A stretch of 64,000 bases of DNA from NCBI GenBank assembly GCA_028533045.1, contig JAQQAP010000028.1, positions 1-64,000 of the forward strand. The letters run 5' to 3'. The position numbers and the translations under genes are program-made. The stretch comes from Spirochaetales bacterium (GTDB lineage Bacteria > Spirochaetota > Spirochaetia > DSM-2461). The notes beneath the pieces were generated by a model. That model searched no databases and had not been told where the DNA came from. It worked only from the letters and a program-made list of their open reading frames with translations. Positions 34,568 to 42,909 of the stretch are shown here, one piece after another (the stretch's first letter is position 1; the number at the start of each line of letters is the position of its first letter).

Positions 34568-35652
34568 AGAAGCTCCTTCCGGTAAGCATCCACCAGAATG
34601 TCCTTGCCCATAACTTCGTAGCGGCAGTCGTTGAGATTCAGCTTGTTATCCAGGTCGGAAATTTGAAAACCTTCGGAAAAGGGTATTCCCTTGCCCAGAA
34701 GAGAGGGGGCGAGAAAGAGGGAAAGCCTGTCCCAGAGTCCCGAAGCCAGGAAGGAGCCGAATACTCGGGAGCCCCCTTCAACAAAAAGCTGATCGATTCC
34801 CCGCTGGCGTAAATCGATTAGAACTTCTTCAAGGTCCGGTTGGCCCTCTTTCAGACTTACTCCGTGAAAGTGATAGGGGCCTTGGGAAGGAGTGAGGTCC
34901 CTGTCATGGTAAATATGGACTTCGCCCCCCGCTTTGTCCCAATTCTCCGGCACTTGTCCCCTGGTGGAGAGAAAAATACGGGCCGGTTGCTCTTTTGAGA
35001 CAGGCTGGCCTTGGGAATCGCGGATGGTGAGAGAGGGGAGGTCCGCAGAAAGAGTGCCTCTCCCCACCAATATGGCATCGCAGGTGGAGCGGAATTCCAT
35101 GACTTTGCTACGCGATTCGGGCCCGCTTATCCATTGGGATTTTCCCTGTGAGTCGGCCAGGAAACCGTCCAGGGTCAGGGCGGCTTTGAGATGGACAAAG
35201 GGGCGATTGGTGGTGATGAGCGATTCGTAAACCCGATTGAGTGAGGCCGATTCTCTTTCCCGAATGCCCGTTTCGACGGAGAGGCCTTTTTGGCGCAGAA
35301 GTGTTACAGCCTGACCTGCGACCGGTGGGTTGGGATCGAGCCGGGCAATAACTACACGAGAGATTCGGGCTGCCTGAATGAGATCGGTACAGGGCGGGTT
35401 GTGTTTACCCTTTCCCCGGTGGCAGCAGGGCTCCAGGGTTACGTAGAGTTCGGCACCGGCAGGATCTTCCTTGCAATTCTCCAGAGCGGCTTGCTCCGCG
35501 TGGATGCCGCCGTAACGGGCGTGCCATCCCTCGCCGATAATCCGGCCATCCCGTACCACTACGGCTCCCACCATAGGGTTGGGAAGAACCTTTCCCTCTC
35601 CCCGGCGGGCGAGTGTCAGGGCCCGGTCCATATAGAATTCATCGGTATGCAA
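34552..35652 (-). CDS. ribD: Bifunctional diaminohydroxyphosphoribosylaminopyrimidine deaminase / reductase
   Basis: It catalyses the deamination and reduction steps that follow GTP cyclohydrolase II. The 366-residue protein has an N-terminal zinc deaminase (GGIHAEQAALENC near 47-59, VTLEPCCHRGKGKHNPPC near 71-88) and a C-terminal reductase (LKAALTLDGFLADSQGKSQW, VGRGTLSADLPSLTIR, VEGGSRVFGSFLASGLWD). The start is a TTG at 35652 with a GGGGG Shine-Dalgarno 6 nt upstream; the DEFYMDRAL near the N-terminus matches the DEYYMARAL of E. coli RibD. It is first in the riboswitch-controlled operon. Confidence 0.96.
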   Translation of the reverse strand: MHTDEFYMDRALTLARRGEGKVLPNPMVGAVVVRDGRIIGEGWHARYGGIHAEQAALENCKEDPAGAELYVTLEPCCHRGKGKHNPPCTDLIQAARISRVVIARLDPNPPVAGQAVTLLRQKGLSVETGIRERESASLNRVYESLITTNRPFVHLKAALTLDGFLADSQGKSQWISGPESRSKVMEFRSTCDAILVGRGTLSADLPSLTIRDSQGQPVSKEQPARIFLSTRGQVPENWDKAGGEVHIYHDRDLTPSQGPYHFHGVSLKEGQPDLEEVLIDLRQRGIDQLFVEGGSRVFGSFLASGLWDRLSLFLAPSLLGKGIPFSEGFQISDLDNKLNLNDCRYEVMGKDILVDAYRKELLCSQD

Positions 35653-35744
35653 AAATTACCCCCTTTACGGGGCATCGTTGGGAAAAGGACGTAAAAAGGA
35701 AAAGCCTGCCCGGGATGGGGAAAGCGGTGTTCCCCCATGGGCAT

Positions 35745-35773
35745 AAAAAAACCGGACAGATAAACCTGTCCGG
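35745..35773 (-). terminator. Riboswitch-controlled intrinsic terminator
   Basis: On the minus strand CCGGACAG and CTGTCCGG form a perfect 8-bp stem (35752-35759 with 35766-35773) followed by seven U residues. It lies between the FMN aptamer and ribD, so the switch acts by transcription termination. Confidence 0.9.
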
Positions 35774-35796
35774 GGCTGGTCAATGGTTTTACGTGT

Positions 35797-35924
35797 ATCT
35801 TCTTCCATCCGGACTATACCGTCGGCTCTGGAATCTCACCAGATCAACCGGTACAACGACCGGCTCGCGGGCTTTCACCGCCGGTAGGGAATTGCCAATA
35901 CGGCTCACCCTGCCCCGAAGACTT
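35797..35924 (-). ncRNA. FMN riboswitch (RFN element)
   Basis: The minus strand contains the conserved aptamer blocks CTTCGGGGCAGGGTG, AATTCCCTACCGGCGGT, AGCCCGCGAGC, TGGTGAGATTCC, GACGGTATAGTCCGGATG and the closing GAAGAAGA of P1. FMN binding is expected to favour the downstream terminator and switch off ribD-ribE-ribBA-ribH. Exact ends are approximate by a few bases. Confidence 0.95.
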
Positions 35925-35937
35925 AATGTTGGAATAA

Positions 35938-35967
35938 AGCATAGGCGGGGAAGAGGATTTTTGTCAA
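35938..35967 (-). promoter_or_regulatory. Promoter of the riboflavin operon
   Basis: Minus-strand TTGACA (35962-35967), 18-bp spacer, TATGCT (35938-35943). The -35 consensus overlaps the stop codon (35964-35966) of the small Lys-rich gene upstream. Confidence 0.75.
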
Positions 35968-36140
35968 GAGGGGTTCTCTTCTCCCTCTTCTGTTATGGGA
36001 GACTCTTCTGTTTCCATTGGTTCTGCAAGGTTCTGTTTTTCCAGTTTTCTATCCTGTTTGCGCTGCAGTTTTTCCTGTCTTTTCTTCTGTTTTTTTAATT
36101 CCTGTTGCCTTTTTGCGTAGGAATAATTTACTTTTCCCAA
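35964..36140 (-). CDS. Small Lys/Arg/Gln-rich protein, 58 residues
   Basis: A 58-residue open frame starts at a TTG (36140) with a GGAG Shine-Dalgarno 9 nt upstream. The first half is strongly basic and helical (YSYAKRQQELKKQKKRQEKL) and the second half is acidic (EPMETEESPITEEGEENPS). Short basic proteins beginning with a GKVNYSYAKRQ-like segment occur as conserved hypothetical proteins; I recall them next to RNA-binding or cold-shock genes. Here it follows the RRM gene by 71 nt beyond a weak hairpin, so it is probably partly co-transcribed. A nucleic-acid-binding role is inference. Confidence 0.75.
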   Translation of the reverse strand: MGKVNYSYAKRQQELKKQKKRQEKLQRKQDRKLEKQNLAEPMETEESPITEEGEENPS

Positions 36141-36166
36141 TTTGAGTTTCTCCGATTGTTATAATT

Positions 36167-36191
36167 GAAAACAGCCGGCTGAACCGGCTGT
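36167..36191 (-). terminator. Hairpin after the RRM gene (weak terminator or processing site)
   Basis: ACAGCCGG (36171-36178) pairs with CCGGCTGT (36184-36191), followed on the minus strand by only three or four U. Read-through into the Lys-rich gene is likely. Confidence 0.6.
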
Positions 36192-36211
36192 CTTAACATA
36201 GCTAAGTTGAT

Positions 36212-36490
36212 TTAGTATCTGAAGTTGTTTCTGGGTCTTTCCGTTCTTTCCCTTGCCACGTTAACAACAAGGTTTCTGTCCATCCAGGAAGAACCGTTCA
36301 GTTTTTCAATAGCCGCTTCGGCTGCTGCCTGATCTTCCATCTCCACGAAGCCGAAACCCTTGGATCGGTTAGTGTCACGGTCGGTAATGATCTTTACACT
36401 GTTAACCTGACCAAACTCGGCAAACAGGTCTCCCAAGTCGCCCTCCGCTGCATTGAAGCTCATATTTCCCACATATAGATTTGTAGCCAT
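36212..36490 (-). CDS. RRM-domain RNA-binding protein
   Basis: A 92-residue protein that is a single RNA recognition motif. RNP2 (LYVGNM, residues 5-10) and RNP1 (KGFGFVEM, about 45-52) with their aromatic residues are intact, followed by a short Arg-rich tail (ARERTERPRNNFRY). Such glycine-poor bacterial RRM proteins are known in cyanobacteria and several Gram-negative groups and often respond to cold. It has a Shine-Dalgarno (AAGGAG) and an AT-rich upstream region of about 270 nt (36491-36763) that holds no other gene on this strand. Confidence 0.95.
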   Translation of the reverse strand: MATNLYVGNMSFNAAEGDLGDLFAEFGQVNSVKIITDRDTNRSKGFGFVEMEDQAAAEAAIEKLNGSSWMDRNLVVNVARERTERPRNNFRY

Positions 36491-36727
36491 AACTACTCCT
36501 TTTCTGGTTTTCCAGAAATAAATTTGTTAAGAAACCAAAGTATTCCCAAATCAATATGATGAAAATTAGTAATTGAAACAATTATAAACGATTAAAATAT
36601 GAAAAAATAATACTTGAATTTAATAAACTTGTTACACCGTATAGGAAGTTTTCTTTATAAACAAGGGGCCTGTCCCCTATTATCTTCTATTCATAAATAA
36701 AAAATATCCTCTCTCTGCCGTAAAGGA

Positions 36728-36756
36728 TTGTTTGTTTAGTGAGTGTATGATAATTA
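36728..36756 (+). promoter_or_regulatory. Promoter of the retropepsin-like lipoprotein gene (leaderless type)
   Basis: TTGTTT (36728-36733), 17-bp spacer, TAATTA (36751-36756), then 7 nt to the ATG at 36764. No Shine-Dalgarno sequence. Confidence 0.6.
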
Positions 36757-36763
36757 AATAGTT

Positions 36764-37663
36764 ATGGGTAATGTTAAAAGACATGTTCTGTTTCTTGTTG
36801 TTGTTTTCTTTTTTACCGGATGTTTAAGTAATAAAACTCTTGAAGATATTCAGGGGGAAGGAATGGCTCTTCCCGAGAAATTTTACTGTACCCGGGAATT
36901 TACCACATGGGAATCAGTAATTATCCTACCCGTTGAAATTGAGGGAAAAAAGAAAAACTTTCTTTTTGATACGGGCGCTTCTTTGACTGTCCTTAACAGA
37001 GAGGAACCGCAGGGGAGAAAAATAAAAGTCACCGGAGCGGATAACAGAAAGGGAGAAGCCTACATGGAAAGAGGAGTTTCTCTGAATTTGGGAGAGGTGG
37101 AATTCAAAGACTTTACAGCTTTAAATCTGCCTATGGAGGATTTTGAGTCTCATGTGCCCGACTTGGGAGGACTCATAGGTCAATCGGTGATCAATAAGGC
37201 GAACTGGCTTATAGATTATCCTCATCAGAAAATAACCTTCTCCTCCGATTCTTTGATTGATGAGAGTTTTGAAAAAATAGAGATTCAGGAGATAAGAAGT
37301 ACCTTCTATCTTCCCCTTACGATTGCCGGCAATGAGTACATGGCTAAAATAGATCTTGGTTCCAACGAAGCTTTGACTGTACCGGCCGATTCGGAGTTGG
37401 CCAAGATAATTCGGGATAAATATGACTTTGAAGAGACCGATGACTGGAACTTGTCAATAAATGGTTTGGGCAGGGCTTTGAAGAGTACCGGACAGGTTGA
37501 TTTAACCATGGGGGGATTCGAGTTCGACTCGGTAAACACGGTTATCAAAGAGTCCGGTAAACTTCGTGTAGGCAATAAGTTCTTCCAGAATTATATCATC
37601 TATTTGGATATGATGAATTCAGCCTTTTACATTAAAAAATATCACGCATTGGAGCTTGAATAG
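36764..37663 (+). CDS. Lipoprotein with two retropepsin-like aspartic protease domains
   Basis: A 299-residue lipoprotein: signal peptide with lipobox FFFTGC (acylated Cys20), followed by two similar domains. The first has the aspartic protease motif FLFDTGASLTVL (Asp69), a downstream flap-like region and LGGLIGQSVINKANWLIDY. The second has KIDLGSNEALTVP with Asp197 in D-L-G-S and a matching VGNKFFQNYIIYLDM. Each retropepsin lobe supplies one Asp, so the chain may be a single-chain two-lobed protease. DLGS is less usual than DTGS, so activity is uncertain. It is monocistronic and convergent with the ABC-2 permease gene, overlapping it by 22 nt. Confidence 0.8.
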   Translation: MGNVKRHVLFLVVVFFFTGCLSNKTLEDIQGEGMALPEKFYCTREFTTWESVIILPVEIEGKKKNFLFDTGASLTVLNREEPQGRKIKVTGADNRKGEAYMERGVSLNLGEVEFKDFTALNLPMEDFESHVPDLGGLIGQSVINKANWLIDYPHQKITFSSDSLIDESFEKIEIQEIRSTFYLPLTIAGNEYMAKIDLGSNEALTVPADSELAKIIRDKYDFEETDDWNLSINGLGRALKSTGQVDLTMGGFEFDSVNTVIKESGKLRVGNKFFQNYIIYLDMMNSAFYIKKYHALELE

Positions 37664-38463
37664 TGCTTCATCCCCCATTTCCACATGGCCAGGGAGAGTC
37701 CCACCAAGGCTGCCGTAAGGCAGGGAACTGCCACCGGAACCCAGGGGTACAGATCGGGCCGAAGGAAGTAAGCCACCGGATAGTAAGCACTTACTGCAAA
37801 GGGGAGCACAAAGGTGAGGAAGCCCCGAATCACGGCGGGGAAGATTCCTATGGGGTAGCGGTTGAACTCGTAGATCCAGCAGACCGGGAGGAGAATGGAA
37901 CTTACCTCGGGAATCTTGAAGGAGAGGGTGGAGAGGCTCATGAGTATGGCGAACTGAATAAGCATATTGCAGAGCACGGCTACCACGAGCCAGAAAATCA
38001 TACCGGCTCCCACGTTCAGGGCCATCTGGTTCAGGGAGCTGATCATGACCACCAGGCCCACTATGGCCCCGCCGGAAGCCACGACCTGCACATCCAGGGC
38101 GATGAGCTGGAAGAGGGTGGAGCTGGGGCGGATGATAAAGGTGTCAAGGAGCCCCCGGCGGACGATGAAGCTGAGTCTAAAGGGGGAGTCGAGGAAGACC
38201 CGGGAGAGTTCCCGCCCCAGGGTCACAAAGCCAAAGAGGAAAATCAGCTCGGTCCTGTTGTAGCCCTCCAGTTCGGGGACTCTCTGGTAGATAGTGTTGA
38301 TAAAAATGAGAAAACCCGCCTGCATGGCCATTCCCCCGAACATGGCCACGAAGGTGTCCGCCCGGTATTCCACCAGCCTCTTGCCGTAGTTGGAGAGGTG
38401 AACGCCGTAGAGTCCTATGTAATAAGCAATTGTCTGAAATATATTTCTTTCCGGTGCTTTCAT
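37642..38463 (-). CDS. ABC-2 type permease subunit (COG3694-like)
   Basis: A 273-residue inner-membrane protein with about six hydrophobic segments, e.g. AGFLIFINTIYQRV, LIALDVQVVASGGAIVGLVVMIS and PVAVPCLTAALVGLSLAMWKWG. It matches the permease found next to the COG4587-type permease and COG4586 ATPase in a conserved exporter of unknown substrate. It lies 1 nt after the other permease gene in the same operon and overlaps the end of the retropepsin gene. Confidence 0.82.
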   Translation of the reverse strand: MKAPERNIFQTIAYYIGLYGVHLSNYGKRLVEYRADTFVAMFGGMAMQAGFLIFINTIYQRVPELEGYNRTELIFLFGFVTLGRELSRVFLDSPFRLSFIVRRGLLDTFIIRPSSTLFQLIALDVQVVASGGAIVGLVVMISSLNQMALNVGAGMIFWLVVAVLCNMLIQFAILMSLSTLSFKIPEVSSILLPVCWIYEFNRYPIGIFPAVIRGFLTFVLPFAVSAYYPVAYFLRPDLYPWVPVAVPCLTAALVGLSLAMWKWGMKHYSSSNA

Positions 38464-38464
38464 G

Positions 38465-39292
38465 TCAGCCTCCCTGTATAACGATGATTTTCATGGCGTG
38501 ACGCCAAATCAGCATGGCCACTCCGTAGAGTAGGGCCGCCCAGATTAACTGTTCCCCCAGAGCCAGGGGAATCTCTTTCCCCGCAATATCCCCGGTCCAG
38601 ATGGAGAGGGGGATGTAGGCCATTCCCTTAAAGGGCAGGTGTTCCACAATGACCTGAAGCCAGTGGGGAAAGAGCTTGAAGGGAATCAGAGTCCCCGCGA
38701 AGATATCCACTATGGCCCGCTTAGCTATCTGGGCGCCAAAGATATTCCGGGTCCAGAAGGCCATGGTCAGTATGACCAGATTCAGGGCAAAGCCAATGAG
38801 GAAGCCTATGAGCAGGGAGAGGGGAAAGGCCAGGGCCGCTGCCGTCGTGGGAGGCAGGGAGACCCTAAGCCCAAAAATCATGAGAAGCAGAACGGGAATA
38901 TTCACCCACATAAACTCGGAGAGGAAGTAGGAGAAGCTTTCCACGAAACGCTGTCCCTGCAGGCTTATGGGGCGCAGCAGGTCCAGGGCCAGATCTCCGT
39001 TACGGATGCGGTAGCCCATGGTCAGAAGGGGGCGCCGTTCCGCCGGGGAGAGACGGGCCATATTGACCGCCTGTCCAATCATGACGTAGGTAATTAGTTC
39101 GTCCCAGTCCATGGGGAAGGAGGTGGAGTTATTATAAACCGCCTTCCAAACCATATAGTACATCACCGCATAGAGAAGGGTGGTGAAGATGGTCATGAAA
39201 AAGGCAAAGCGGAACTGGATCCTCTCCTTCACATAGATGGCTATTAGGCCCCAAAAGCGGTTAAATCGATTCATGGGAAGGGCTGCTGTCAT
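38465..39292 (-). CDS. ABC-2 type permease subunit (COG4587-like)
   Basis: A 275-residue inner-membrane protein with about six hydrophobic segments (IFTTLLYAVMYYMVW, LPPTTAAALAFPLSLLIGFLIGFALNLVILTMAFW in two helices). It starts inside the ATPase gene by 4 nt and is followed by the second permease. Together the three genes form an ABC-2 exporter seen in many bacteria. The cargo is not known. Confidence 0.82.
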   Translation of the reverse strand: MTAALPMNRFNRFWGLIAIYVKERIQFRFAFFMTIFTTLLYAVMYYMVWKAVYNNSTSFPMDWDELITYVMIGQAVNMARLSPAERRPLLTMGYRIRNGDLALDLLRPISLQGQRFVESFSYFLSEFMWVNIPVLLLMIFGLRVSLPPTTAAALAFPLSLLIGFLIGFALNLVILTMAFWTRNIFGAQIAKRAIVDIFAGTLIPFKLFPHWLQVIVEHLPFKGMAYIPLSIWTGDIAGKEIPLALGEQLIWAALLYGVAMLIWRHAMKIIVIQGG

Positions 39293-40305
39293 ACCAACAC
39301 CTCCTCCTTGATTCCTTCTTCGTAAATCCGCTTGATGATGGCTTCAATATCTTCGTCGCTGATGGAGAGGTCCACCGGATTGGATTCGGAGAGAAGGGAG
39401 CGCATTAGTTCGGCGCTGTCCGTTTTAAGCTGATCAAAGCCGACGGTGACCTTGCGGCCGTCCGCGTCCACGATGAGTCCTTGAGTCTTCTGGGCCGCCC
39501 GGGCGGCTTCTTCCGCTTCCCTTTCGTCTCTAAGCATCATGGATATGGTTTTTTGGGTGGCGTATTTTTCCCGGATCAAAGCCAGGTCCCCATCGTACAC
39601 AATAGTTCCCTTGTCAATGATAACCAGCCGGGGGCAGATCCGTTCCACATCGCCCAGGTCGTGGGTCGTAAGAAGGACTGTGACATTTTCTTCCCGGTTG
39701 ATTTGGCGGATGAATTCCCGGATCCGGTCCTTGGCCATCACATCGAGTCCTATGGTGGGCTCGTCAAAGAAAACCACTTCCGGATCGTGGAGGAGGGCGG
39801 CAATGATTTCGCCTCTCATGCGCTGGCCCAGAGAGAGGGTTCGCACCGGTCGTTTAAGCAGCTCATGGATGTCCAGAATCTCCGTAAAATGGTCCAGTTT
39901 TTTTTTGAAGGTACCATGGGGAATAGTGTACATGTAGCGTAGATACTCGAAGGAGTCGATCAGGGGCAGGTCAAAAAGAAGCTGGGACCTTTGGCCGAAG
40001 ACGGCGCCGATCTGGTAGGCATTCTTTTTTCTTTGCTTGTAGGGTACGAACTCTCCCACCTGAACCTCGCCGGAAGTCGGAACGAGTATCCCGGAGAGCA
40101 TTTTTATGGTGGTAGACTTGCCCGCTCCGTTAGGTCCCAGGTAGGCTACACTTTCTCCGCTCTCGATAGTCAGGTTTACATTTTTAACCGCTTCCACCTC
40201 TTTGTACTGGGGCGAAAAAAGACTCTTTACCGCACCGAATCGTCCTTTATGACGCACTTCGGTAACAAAGGTTTTAGATAAATCGGTAACTTCAATGAAC
40301 GACAT
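39289..40305 (-). CDS. ABC-2 exporter ATP-binding protein (COG4586-like)
   Basis: A 338-residue ATPase of an exporter. Walker A GPNGAGKSTTIKMLSG (about 58-73), signature LSLGQRMRGEI (about 157), Walker B VVFFDEPTIGLDV, and switch TTHDLGDVERI are intact. The C-terminal 80 residues form a regulatory extension typical of the COG4586 group. It has a Shine-Dalgarno (GGAAGGA) and a 5' hairpin (GGACAG...CTGTCC, 40320-40334) between the -10 element TATAAT and the start. It is first in a three-gene operon. Confidence 0.88.
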   Translation of the reverse strand: MSFIEVTDLSKTFVTEVRHKGRFGAVKSLFSPQYKEVEAVKNVNLTIESGESVAYLGPNGAGKSTTIKMLSGILVPTSGEVQVGEFVPYKQRKKNAYQIGAVFGQRSQLLFDLPLIDSFEYLRYMYTIPHGTFKKKLDHFTEILDIHELLKRPVRTLSLGQRMRGEIIAALLHDPEVVFFDEPTIGLDVMAKDRIREFIRQINREENVTVLLTTHDLGDVERICPRLVIIDKGTIVYDGDLALIREKYATQKTISMMLRDEREAEEAARAAQKTQGLIVDADGRKVTVGFDQLKTDSAELMRSLLSESNPVDLSISDEDIEAIIKRIYEEGIKEEVLV

Positions 40306-40439
40306 TATTCCTTCCCCCCGGACAGTTTCTGTCCATGATTATAGTTAATTGAGGTTCAATACTACAGGAAGGAGAAAAAAAGGACCAGAGTTTTTTTGTG
40401 GCTATTTTTCTTAGAGTTGTTTTTTCCCTATTCGCCTTT

Positions 40440-42839
40440 TTACCCCTGGGCGGCCACTTCGGAAATCGCCGAAAAGATCTCCTGGCTTCCCGAAGAGGCC
40501 TCTGTCAGCTGGGCGGAGATTTGCCTTGTCGCTTCAAGATGCTCTTCTATCTTCCCGTTGATATTCTCTGTGAGGGAGTTAATTTTTTGGATAATGCTGT
40601 GAATCCGGGCCATAGACTGGAGGGTATTGCCCGACCCGTGCAGCATCTCTCCAATCATCCCACTGATCTGTTCGGTCGATTTGTTTGTCTGTTCGCTCAA
40701 GTTTTTAATCTCGTTGGCTACTACGGTAAATCCCTTACCGCTAGCCCCGGCCCGGGCCGCCTCAATTCGGGCATTAATAGAGAGGACATTGGTTTTTTCT
40801 GATATATCCGAAATCAGGTTGATAATAGAGGTTATTTCCTGGGCCTTGGCATCCAGGTCGTCTACAAATTTGTTTGTTTGATCGGTAACTTCCACCACGG
40901 TGGTACTCTCTTCGCTTACTTTCAGCACGTCCGTTGAAATGAGTTGGACCTTATCTGAAATTTTACTCATGGAGGAAGAAATAGCCTGAATAAGAGCGTT
41001 AATGCTCTGGGTATTCTGGGTAATGACTTCCGCCTTCTGTTTAAGCGTTTCCAGAGCGCGGGCGCTTGTCATTTCCGCTTCTTGCAATTTTTTCCTGTCA
41101 TAGGCGGCCCGGAGAGTATTGGCTATTTGATCTTTGAGAGTGGAGTAAAGAATCCTGTCATCCGGGCCCCCTTGGAAGATGACATAGCCAATACTTTCCC
41201 CAAAGGGAACCAAGGGAAGAATTAACATATTGTGAATATTAATTTTTCCAAGGACACTTTTGGGTAGTATATTTTCCGTGGGGAAGTTTTTTTCCTTGAT
41301 ATTTATTTTTTTTCCATGGGAAATCCCCAGGGCATATTCGGACAATTCCGGAAGCTTATCGGTCTTAAAATCTTTTAGGAGCTTGGGATAGAGAACAAGG
41401 TGGAAATCCTGGATTTCCAAAAATCCAATTCTTTTTTCTATAGACTCATATATTCCTTTATAGGTCTGTTGGCTGGATAGAAGTCGGATGAACTGCTGCA
41501 GGTTTTCTTGTAAAGTTTCATTTCTCGTCTGAGTTAAACCCTGGAAGTAGGTAAGTGAGGAACTGATTTCGGTTCTGTAGATATTAATCAGTCTTTCCAA
41601 TTGTTCAATGGAAGAAATATTGTTTATGTGCCTGATTAATTCTTCCCTGGTAAAGGTTATAAGATCCTGTAAGAGCTCGGTGGATATTTTATAATCGTTA
41701 TAGTAATGAATCAATTCTTTTAGGGAATTTACCGATAGGATTTGTTCAGAACCAAGATCTTTTATCGTGGCTGGAATAAACTTCCCGATCATTCCTTCAA
41801 GTTGATCTATATAGGCTGAATTCTTCTTTTCCTGTTCTTTCATATGAAGGATAAAGCGAGCAGAAATGTTTTGGCTTATCTCATGGGCGGCAAGTTCTTT
41901 TTCTACTATCTTATTACGTCGTGAAGGGGCAGGCAGATTATAATTAATATAGGAGTTCACCAGATCCTTGGACTTTTCTTCACAGCCGCAGCTCTGATTA
42001 ATTTCGAGATAACCGGGGATGCTGTTTTCCCGGGAGATATTTTCCCCTTTGATTTTATCTACCAGAAGTTTTACTCCCCGGGCAGCCTGATCTTCAAAGG
42101 GAAGGATCATAGCGGTGGGAGAGGGGGTTCTATATCTACCTGCCGACGAGTTATCGTAGCTGATAAGGGCCACATCATCGGGAATCGAGATCCCCTTCTC
42201 TTCAAAATAGTCAAAAATCCTTAAAGACATTTTCTCCGAAACGGTCATAATTGCCTGAAAGTCTTTACCCGGTTTCTTGTTTCTTTCATGGATGAGCGTA
42301 TTCAGCTGGCTATAAGTGAAATCTTTCATAATATGATCCGGATTTCCTTCAAATGTGGTAACAAGGTCGGGATCGTAGGGAATCCCCAATTCTTTCAGAC
42401 TATCTTTATATGCCTGGAATCTTTCCGTAAAGAGAGCGTTATTATTGTCACCCAAAATAAAGGCGATTTTCCGGTATCCGTGTTTTTCCACAAAGTGCTT
42501 CACCGAAAGTTTTACCGTTTCATAGGAGTCGATTTTTACAAAGGGGAAATCATAAATCGGCTGTGTTAAGGTAACAAGAGGCATCCCTGCTAGTTGCTCT
42601 TTATAAAAGGGGGCGAACTCATCCATTTTGTTGGAGGCCCAAGCCAGGACACCGTCCACATTACTCTTTTTAAGAAGATGGTAGATTTGGCTGCCGTCCC
42701 GCCCCAAATTGTTTCCGTCCAAAGTAATTATATTGATATCCAATTCCCGGGCTGCCCGAACTGCCCCGTTCCACATACTGAATCCTACGGGGGTTCTCAT
42801 GGATTTTGTCATAAAACCAATTGTTATCTTACCTGACAT
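40440..42839 (-). CDS. Soluble chemoreceptor with LacI-type sugar-binding sensor and MCP domain
   Basis: A 799-residue protein without signal peptide or membrane helix. Residues about 1-290 form a periplasmic-binding/LacI-like domain that lacks a DNA-binding headpiece (ITIGFMTKSMRTPVGFSMWN, then HGYRKIAFILGDN, DDVALISYDNSSAGRY). A helical linker and GAF-like region (about 300-590) follow. The last 200 residues are an MCP signalling hairpin with the conserved tip EKTNVLSINARIEAARAGASGKGF and VVANEIKNLSEQTNKSTEQI. The protein should sense a cytoplasmic ligand, perhaps a sugar, and feed CheA. A dyad at 42849-42868 lies over its promoter. It has a weak AGG-containing ribosome site. Confidence 0.85.
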   Translation of the reverse strand: MSGKITIGFMTKSMRTPVGFSMWNGAVRAARELDINIITLDGNNLGRDGSQIYHLLKKSNVDGVLAWASNKMDEFAPFYKEQLAGMPLVTLTQPIYDFPFVKIDSYETVKLSVKHFVEKHGYRKIAFILGDNNNALFTERFQAYKDSLKELGIPYDPDLVTTFEGNPDHIMKDFTYSQLNTLIHERNKKPGKDFQAIMTVSEKMSLRIFDYFEEKGISIPDDVALISYDNSSAGRYRTPSPTAMILPFEDQAARGVKLLVDKIKGENISRENSIPGYLEINQSCGCEEKSKDLVNSYINYNLPAPSRRNKIVEKELAAHEISQNISARFILHMKEQEKKNSAYIDQLEGMIGKFIPATIKDLGSEQILSVNSLKELIHYYNDYKISTELLQDLITFTREELIRHINNISSIEQLERLINIYRTEISSSLTYFQGLTQTRNETLQENLQQFIRLLSSQQTYKGIYESIEKRIGFLEIQDFHLVLYPKLLKDFKTDKLPELSEYALGISHGKKINIKEKNFPTENILPKSVLGKINIHNMLILPLVPFGESIGYVIFQGGPDDRILYSTLKDQIANTLRAAYDRKKLQEAEMTSARALETLKQKAEVITQNTQSINALIQAISSSMSKISDKVQLISTDVLKVSEESTTVVEVTDQTNKFVDDLDAKAQEITSIINLISDISEKTNVLSINARIEAARAGASGKGFTVVANEIKNLSEQTNKSTEQISGMIGEMLHGSGNTLQSMARIHSIIQKINSLTENINGKIEEHLEATRQISAQLTEASSGSQEIFSAISEVAAQG

Positions 42840-42848
42840 GGCCTACCT

Positions 42849-42868
42849 GCCTATATTTTATTATAGGC
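42849..42868. promoter_or_regulatory. Inverted repeat at the chemoreceptor promoter
   Basis: GCCTATA (42849-42855) and TATAGGC (42862-42868) form a perfect 7-bp dyad around a 6-nt spacer. On the minus strand a TATAAT -10 sits inside it, about 20 nt before the ATG. A repressor site or a 5' RNA hairpin are both possible. Confidence 0.5.
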
Positions 42869-42909
42869 ACATAATACGACTGTTTACGAATAATGGCAAT
42901 TCCTTTTTT

